DNA from: Smittium mucronatum
Taxonomy: Eukaryota; Kickxellomycota; Harpellomycetes; Harpellales; Legeriomycetaceae
DNA: 12,575 nucleotides
NCBI GenBank assembly: GCA_001953115.1
Contig: LSSL01006971.1
Location: 1-12,575 of the forward strand
Reading direction: 5' to 3'
Shown: positions 8,201 through 12,575 of the stretch, in pieces
How the letters are laid out: each line of letters starts with the position of its first letter
Position numbering within the stretch: the stretch's first letter is position 1
Notes under the pieces: generated by a model
Told to the model about the DNA's origin: nothing
Databases searched by the model: none
What the model saw: only the letters and a program-made list of their open reading frames with translations
Translations under genes and position numbers: made by a program

Positions 8201-9550
8201 TTAAAATATATTAATTGTAAAGATATCCTAGTGATTAATATTCTATGATTAAATTCATGATTAGATTCTTTAAAATATACACTATTATATTGCAAAAAAA
8301 AGGGGAGATAGGTGCATTAAAAGAGAAACCATATATTTTAATAATAATCAGTTGTACTAAAAGATATAATAATTTTTTGATAAAATTACTTTATACTAAT
8401 TTATGAGTAAAAAAAAATCATAAAATTCTAACCTTTCTGAAAAATTTTGTTTAAATGCGTTTAATATTTGAATTTCTAAAGAAAAAGATACCAAAATTTT
8501 CGAATATGAAAATATCTTCATATATTTAATTGAAAAATATTACTTATTTTGCTTTCCACATAATTTTGACCTTTATATTTCTTAGTTTTTTTTTTTGAAT
8601 TCCATTCATCTCTATTTATACTTGTAATAATAATTTACAAAATCTCAGAACTACATTATAAGTTTTCTTTAAAAAAAAAGATCAAGATACAAGTAAAATA
8701 CCTTATTAAATTATGATAAATTATCTTTTATAAAATAATAAACGATTATTTCAAAATAATTCTTATTTATTAAATTAAATGAAAGAGTTAATAACTAATG
8801 TCTCAAAGTATATTTGTTCGATGCGAGATTGGGACATTTTTTTTATCATGATACGCTTTATATTGAAAAACTTGATTTTTTTTTCAAAAGCATTATATAA
8901 ATGATTAAAATTTCATTTCATAGTTATAACTCAATTAAATTTAAATAAAATTAAGTTTTAAATAAATTATTATATTAGGTGTATATTCGATATTTCCATT
9001 TGTATTTTTTCACCTAAGTCGAAAATAATCATAAAATTGTTAAAAAATGTTTACAATTCATTTCTGGATATGAAAAAAAAGTTTATTTTTGAATATGTCG
9101 CATTTTTCAACTAAATTTATATATTACAAGTCCTCGATTGAAATTTAGCTTAAAGTTATATAAAAAAATGTACATCCAAAAAGATTAAAATTTGACAACA
9201 TCTAAATTTGGCAATACAAAATTTGATGTAAAATTAATTCGCATTATTATTAAGATATACTTTAAAAAAATTCAATTTAATTGAATTATGATATAAGAAT
9301 AGAAATTGACATAGGAAAGGATAAAAAATCCAAACATTAGTAATAATCCTCTTATTTTTTATATAAATTCAAATAAGAATTATTATGATAATCATTTTGA
9401 ATTTTCGTAAAAAACATATAATAATACCGACCTGAATCTAGCGCATTGTTTAAGATAGAAATATTTAATTTATAATAAGTAAAATATATAAATTCAAAAT
9501 TTTAAAATAGTTATATATGGGTTAGTCAGAAATAAAATAAACCCCGTTAT
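8201..9550. other. featureless A+T-rich DNA
   Basis: About 1.35 kb with no supported gene, RNA or clear repeat. Small patches with a little more G+C (8817-8835, ttcgatgcgagattgggac; 9428-9446, cgacctgaatctagcgcat) have no interpretable content. Confidence 0.68.
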
Positions 9551-9626
9551 AAATAGGTGAAATTATAATTAATCTAAAAAAATATAAGTAATCTATATTT
9601 TTTTCTATTATAAACTTCATCTATTT
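9551..9626. repeat. 76-nt imperfect hairpin
   Basis: The inner stem is perfect: seven A plus TATA at 9576-9586 pairs with TATA plus seven T at 9594-9604 around a 7-nt loop (agtaatc). The outer stem pairs aaataggtgaaattataat (9551-9569) with attataaacttcatctattt (9607-9626), with one bulge and two mismatches. The combination is less likely by chance than the many single short palindromes here. It could be a tiny MITE, a recombination relic or an RNA hairpin. Nothing shows transcription. Confidence 0.55.
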
Positions 9627-10107
9627 TATTTTTATATAAAATTTATAAAGATTTTTTCCTTAGTATAAATTTTTATATTATTATCAATAAAGATATACAT
9701 TTTTTTCAAAATACCATTTTTTAGTTTAATATCAACTTGTAGCAAAAATTTATGAGATTATTTTAAAAATTTCAAACAGTTTGTTAATTTCACTAATTCT
9801 TTTCAATGGATTCGGTTTTATGTGATAAATATTTAAACAAACCATTTATCCTTTATTTCCTCATTAGTAATAAATTGGTTTTTATTATTAGCTTTTAGGT
9901 GCCCAAAATTCTCTTCAGTATTCTCTTTAGTTTTTAAATTGATTATATGTGCTTCTTTTATCTATTATTCATATAATTCATCTGGTAAAAGTGATTTTAA
10001 ATAAGAAATAAGGTAGGTGTGTGTATGATAATTTATAAATACTCCATTATATCATCATGTTTATAATAAAACTCACATAAAAAACATTAACTCTTGTTTT
10101 TTCCTAA
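9627..10107. other. A+T-rich stretch, minor motifs only
   Basis: No gene is supported. A weak hairpin pairs aaaccatttat (9839-9849) with ataaattggttt (9870-9881), with one bulged base. A short GT-rich run (10011-10027, aggtaggtgtgtgtatg) is the only microsatellite-like sequence here. Confidence 0.6.
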
Positions 10108-10227
10108 AATAAACTCTTCTTTACTGAAAAATCGCGGTTAGTTTCGATAAACTTTAAACAGAAGAATTTATTCTCTGTTCCGCTTCTAAATAATCAGAAA
10201 AACTTAGTTCTATTCGATTTTGCTTAA
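10108..10227. other. possible coding-like island, strand unresolved
   Basis: G+C is higher than the flanks (tcgcggttagtttcg, ctgttccgcttc). The + strand is open for 39 codons ending at TAA 10225-10227 (includes LFSVPLLNNQKNLVLFDFA). The - strand also has a 25-codon protein-like frame in the same place (RIELSFSDYLEAEQRINSSV). With both strands open and no start or family match, the coding origin is only a suggestion. Confidence 0.12.
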
Positions 10228-11672
10228 AAAATTAGTAAGACTAGAAATTCGAGTTTCAAAATTTCCTAATAGTAAGTTTTATCTTTCAAATATATTCGCA
10301 ATTTTTTACTGAGTTTATATTAAATGAAAGGCTAATGGAATAACAGTTTTTTTAGATTTTCGAAATCGAAAGTTATGAAAAAAGTTATCTTCCATATAGC
10401 TTTTATATTTTTTCTTTAGTACTTCAAGTTTTTGAGGGATCTTTATTCAATAGATCAAATTAATAATCAAATCTGTTTAAATAAAGATTTTTTAAAATTT
10501 TTAATTCTTTATCAAATAGAGGATCAAAATAAATATATGGGTAAGAGTTTTCAATTTAAAAAGTCTTTTTGAATTCAGGATATTACACATATTTTCTTCA
10601 TTATACTATATTCTAAAAGAGATCTTTGGTAATTCGAATTTGAAATTTAGGATTTTTTTTTTTGAATTTTAAGGAATAAAAAATCAATTGTATTCGTAAG
10701 ACTCCATCAATATTAAAATTGAAAACGCAAAATAAAAAAATTACTTTTTTAATTATAAATTTTTTTAATCGAAATATTTCTACCATAATTTAATATATCC
10801 GACTATATCGAATATTATATGTATAAATGAATTAAATAGAAAATTATTCTAACCATATTTATATTTTTAAAAACTTTAAATATCCTAACTTATATTTATT
10901 TAAATTTAATCTATTACATTGATATAATGTGACTTAAAAAATATTTTAGAGCTTTTGAAAAAATTATCAAATTTACCAAAATATTGCGTTACTTGAGAAA
11001 AAAATATCCCGATTTGAGCTTGAAATAAAATTATTTTAACCACTATTTATAAAAAAATTTATATCTTCAAATAAGAGTTTTATTATTAACTCTTTTATTT
11101 TTTCCTAAATTTTGCAACCATTTAAATAATACAAATATTTCACTTTTATTATATTCAAGGCTTACAATTTTTGATTTCTACGTTTTCAAGTTAAAATTGA
11201 TAAATAAAATTATGATTTAAAAAACTAAATCCAAACAAATTACATTGGAAAAATCTTAGAAAAAATATTTCATAGATTATATATGAATTAATAAACAAAT
11301 GAATCCAAAACAAAAAAACAAAAAAACTCATTTTTTTTCTACATGATTCATTTAAAAATTATTATTTTCTGAGATTCTTTATTTATTGTTATAAATATAG
11401 ACCAAATCGGATAAAATAAAATATATACGCTGGCCGAAGTTAAAAAACAATTTTTATTTAAATAATAAACTTTTTTTTTCAAAATATTTAAGAAAAAACT
11501 AATTTCAAGCTGCTCTGGCCTAGAAAAAGTACTTCTGTTTGATAATAAGCGCTTGTATAATATAAAAAGAAAAAAAATCAAAATCCAATACCTTTATCGA
11601 ATTAATATGTATTACCCATGAATTTTTTTTTTATTAAATTTATTTTATTTTGAACATAAAAAAATTATTATT
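10228..11672. other. featureless A+T-rich DNA
   Basis: No supported gene. A 77-codon minus-strand frame at 11348-11581 is the longest in the window. It is mostly Phe, Ile, Leu, Lys, Tyr and Asn, has no recognised domain, and has the length expected for the longest chance frame. Short perfect palindromes such as aattcgaatt (10631-10640) are also within chance. Confidence 0.6.
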
Positions 11673-11710
11673 AAATATTAAATTTAATTAATTTAATTAA
11701 TTTAATATTT
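11673..11710. repeat. inverted repeat around AATTTAATT tandem
   Basis: aaatattaaatt and aatttaatattt form a 12-bp perfect stem around a 14-nt A+T loop, which itself belongs to a short tandem of about 8 bases (taatttaat). It is pure A/T, so it may be slippage-derived simple sequence. Confidence 0.5.
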
Positions 11711-11871
11711 GAATAAATACATGAATATATAACTTTGATGAAATGAATCCTTATCTAAAAAAGCATTAATGTGATTTTTATTTAATTTAATAAAATTAAT
11801 ATTCATCAATATTTATAATTTCAAGTGATCAAATTAACATTTATACCATATTTAACTTTGTCTCAATTTCT

Positions 11872-11902
11872 TCAGGGTACGGTGGGCTTAAAGTTCCAGT
11901 GA
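11872..11902. other. short G+C-richer island
   Basis: cagggtacggtgggctta and the following aagttccagtg stand out from the A+T background. On the + strand a pyrimidine run ending in CTTCAG precedes it, resembling a splice acceptor. On the - strand the frame covering it reads GTLSPPYPEEIETKLNMV before a stop. Either could be a remnant of an exon, but it is too short to identify. Confidence 0.15.
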
Positions 11903-11925
11903 AAAATATATTGAGTATTATTCAT

Positions 11926-11984
11926 TGATATATATTGTGATATTTATTACAATAAATTATATAATAATATATTCATATATATCA
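11926..11984. repeat. 10-bp inverted repeat
   Basis: tgatatatat (11926-11935) and atatatatca (11975-11984) are perfect inverted partners 39 bases apart in almost pure A/T sequence. It may be chance or simple-sequence decay. Confidence 0.3.
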
Positions 11985-12180
11985 TATTAAACATATCTAA
12001 TAATAACAGTTTCAAATTGAAGTTCTCCTAAATTTAAAAATAACTAAAAAATATAGAATAAAATTACATCTTTACTAATATTTAATTTTATATTTCCAGA
12101 AAAATTATCTATAGATGATTTAAAACTAAATATTATCATTTCAAACAAAAGAATTCAAATTATTTCTTTTATTATTCCTT
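11985..12180. other. A+T-rich stretch, no gene
   Basis: Nothing recognisable before the compositional change at 12181. Confidence 0.65.
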
Positions 12181-12240
12181 GAGCCAATGCTCAGTGGTTA
12201 GGGAGCTGTTAGAGGAACATATGGGAGTGTATTGGAATTT
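12181..12240 (+). other. tRNA-like module, possible SINE head
   Basis: G+C is about 45 percent over these 60 bases, in sharp contrast to the flanks. GCTC (12189-12192) and GAGC (12203-12206) form a D-stem around agtggttagg, which is the canonical D-loop pattern. The stretch 12187-12197 (atgctcagtgg) closely fits the Pol III A-box. A degenerate B-box-like string, gtattggaattt, lies at 12229-12240, at tRNA-like spacing. No proper anticodon arm, T-arm or acceptor pairing is seen, so this is not a functional tRNA gene. A tRNA-derived SINE head or tRNA pseudogene fits best. A chance D-arm in an unrelated repeat is the alternative. Confidence 0.45.
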
Positions 12241-12310
12241 ATTAATTATTCTTTCATTTTTTATTATTTTTATTTTGGTTTTTTCTAGTATTTAAATATT
12301 ACAAATAAAG

Positions 12311-12360
12311 GTCAAAAGCGGTCAATTCGAGTCAAAACCTGTCAATTTAGGCAAAAATTA
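12311..12360 (+). repeat. 10-bp phased GTCAA (TTGAC) array
   Basis: GTCAA begins at 12311, 12321, 12331 and 12341, followed by degenerate steps gcaaa at 12351 and tcaaa at 12361. The first two 20-bp units alternate gtcaaaa and gtcaatt. A further cctgtcaatta at 12428-12438 repeats cctgtcaattt of 12338-12348. The exact 10-bp step places the motif on the same face of the helix. On the + strand a frame is open from 12296 to 12448 (about 50 codons), but a 10/20-bp period is not a multiple of three, which favours a non-coding repeat. Confidence 0.75.
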
Positions 12361-12370
12361 TCAAATCGTT

Positions 12371-12390
12371 TCTAAACGTATCAGTTTAGA
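12371..12390. repeat. perfect 7-bp hairpin
   Basis: TCTAAAC and GTTTAGA pair around a 6-nt loop (gtatca). It sits directly after the GTCAA array and keeps its 10-base phase. Confidence 0.55.
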
Positions 12391-12460
12391 CGCAATAAAA
12401 TCGAATTGTGTTTTTCATTATTTAATACCTGTCAATTATGAAAATTAAAATGGGAAAAAG

Positions 12461-12550
12461 CAAAAATGATCAGATTTTCAGAAATATTTATTAAATTGAT
12501 CAGATTTTTGAAAATATTTGCAAAAGTGATCAAATCATCAAATTATTTCC
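12461..12550 (+). repeat. degenerate 30-bp tandem repeat, three units
   Basis: Units at 12461-12490, 12491-12520 and 12521-12550 carry tGATCA at identical offsets. Units 1 and 2 match at 23 of 30 positions and units 1 and 3 at 19 of 30, with no indel. The array stops or decays about 25 bases before the window edge. It has the same multiple-of-10 spacing as the GTCAA array, so the two may belong to one element. Confidence 0.7.
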
Positions 12551-12575
12551 ATTTATAGCATAAAAATTAACGAAA

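Noticed and set aside
11348..11581. 77-codon minus-strand open frame as a gene
   Set aside because: With about 10 percent stop codons per triplet, the longest chance frame in this window should be near this length. The peptide is A/T-driven and matches no family I know.
12181..12240. Functional tRNA gene
   Set aside because: The D-arm is good, but no anticodon stem with a 7-nt loop, T-arm or acceptor stem can be formed.
12296..12448. About 50-codon + strand frame over the GTCAA array as a coding exon
   Set aside because: The peptide looks plausible, but the DNA repeats with a 10/20-bp period that shifts frame each unit, which fits a non-coding tandem repeat better. There is no ATG at its start.
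1..12575. Alternative genetic code hiding long genes
   Set aside because: Reading TAA as sense in the most gene-like stretch (about 780-1100) still meets TGA on both sides within about 350 bases. No long reading frame was seen, though I did not retranslate the whole window.
1..12575. CRISPR array, phage, defence system or toxin-antitoxin locus
   Set aside because: No regular direct repeats with unique spacers and no recognisable protein of any such system was found.

Overview
This window is almost pure A+T (by eye about a fifth G+C or less) and contains no gene I can defend. No open frame exceeds 77 codons in 12.6 kb. At this composition random sequence should give a longest open frame of about 75-80 codons, so the few 60-77 codon frames are what chance predicts. 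The window looks like gene-free intergenic or repeat DNA from an A+T-rich eukaryote, because long A and T homopolymers, decayed inverted-repeat elements and a tRNA-like module occur in it, while operons, rRNA and true tRNA genes do not. An early-diverging fungus is one possibility, but nothing here fixes the taxon. A compact symbiont or organelle genome fits poorly, since those are normally densely coding.

The solid content is repetitive. The best feature is a roughly 1.3 kb palindromic element at 6007-7330. It has about 330 bp inverted arms, a perfect 54-bp inverted block within them, and an ORF-free centre, so it looks like a non-autonomous DNA transposon or large MITE. A second, much more decayed inverted-repeat element is proposed at about 3121-4093. 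A 76-nt imperfect hairpin lies at 9551-9626.

The right end (12181-12575) is compositionally distinct. It has a 60-bp G+C-richer module with a tRNA-like D-arm and A-box, then an array of GTCAA words spaced exactly 10 bp apart, then a 7-bp hairpin, then a degenerate tandem repeat of exact 30-bp period that reaches the window edge. It may be a SINE-like or other composite repeat cut by the window border.

The left end carries a striking strand asymmetry: 241-400 has 53 G against 3 C on the + strand. A weaker opposite skew lies at 8121-8200.

Between these are short islands with slightly higher G+C and protein-like translations in one or more frames (about 783-1141, 4227-4388, 5405-5847, 7870-8121, 10108-10227 and 11872-11902). 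They may be worn remnants of coding sequence, but each is short, lacks a convincing start, and could be chance. The rest is featureless A+T-rich DNA, noted region by region. No interacting gene system can be inferred.
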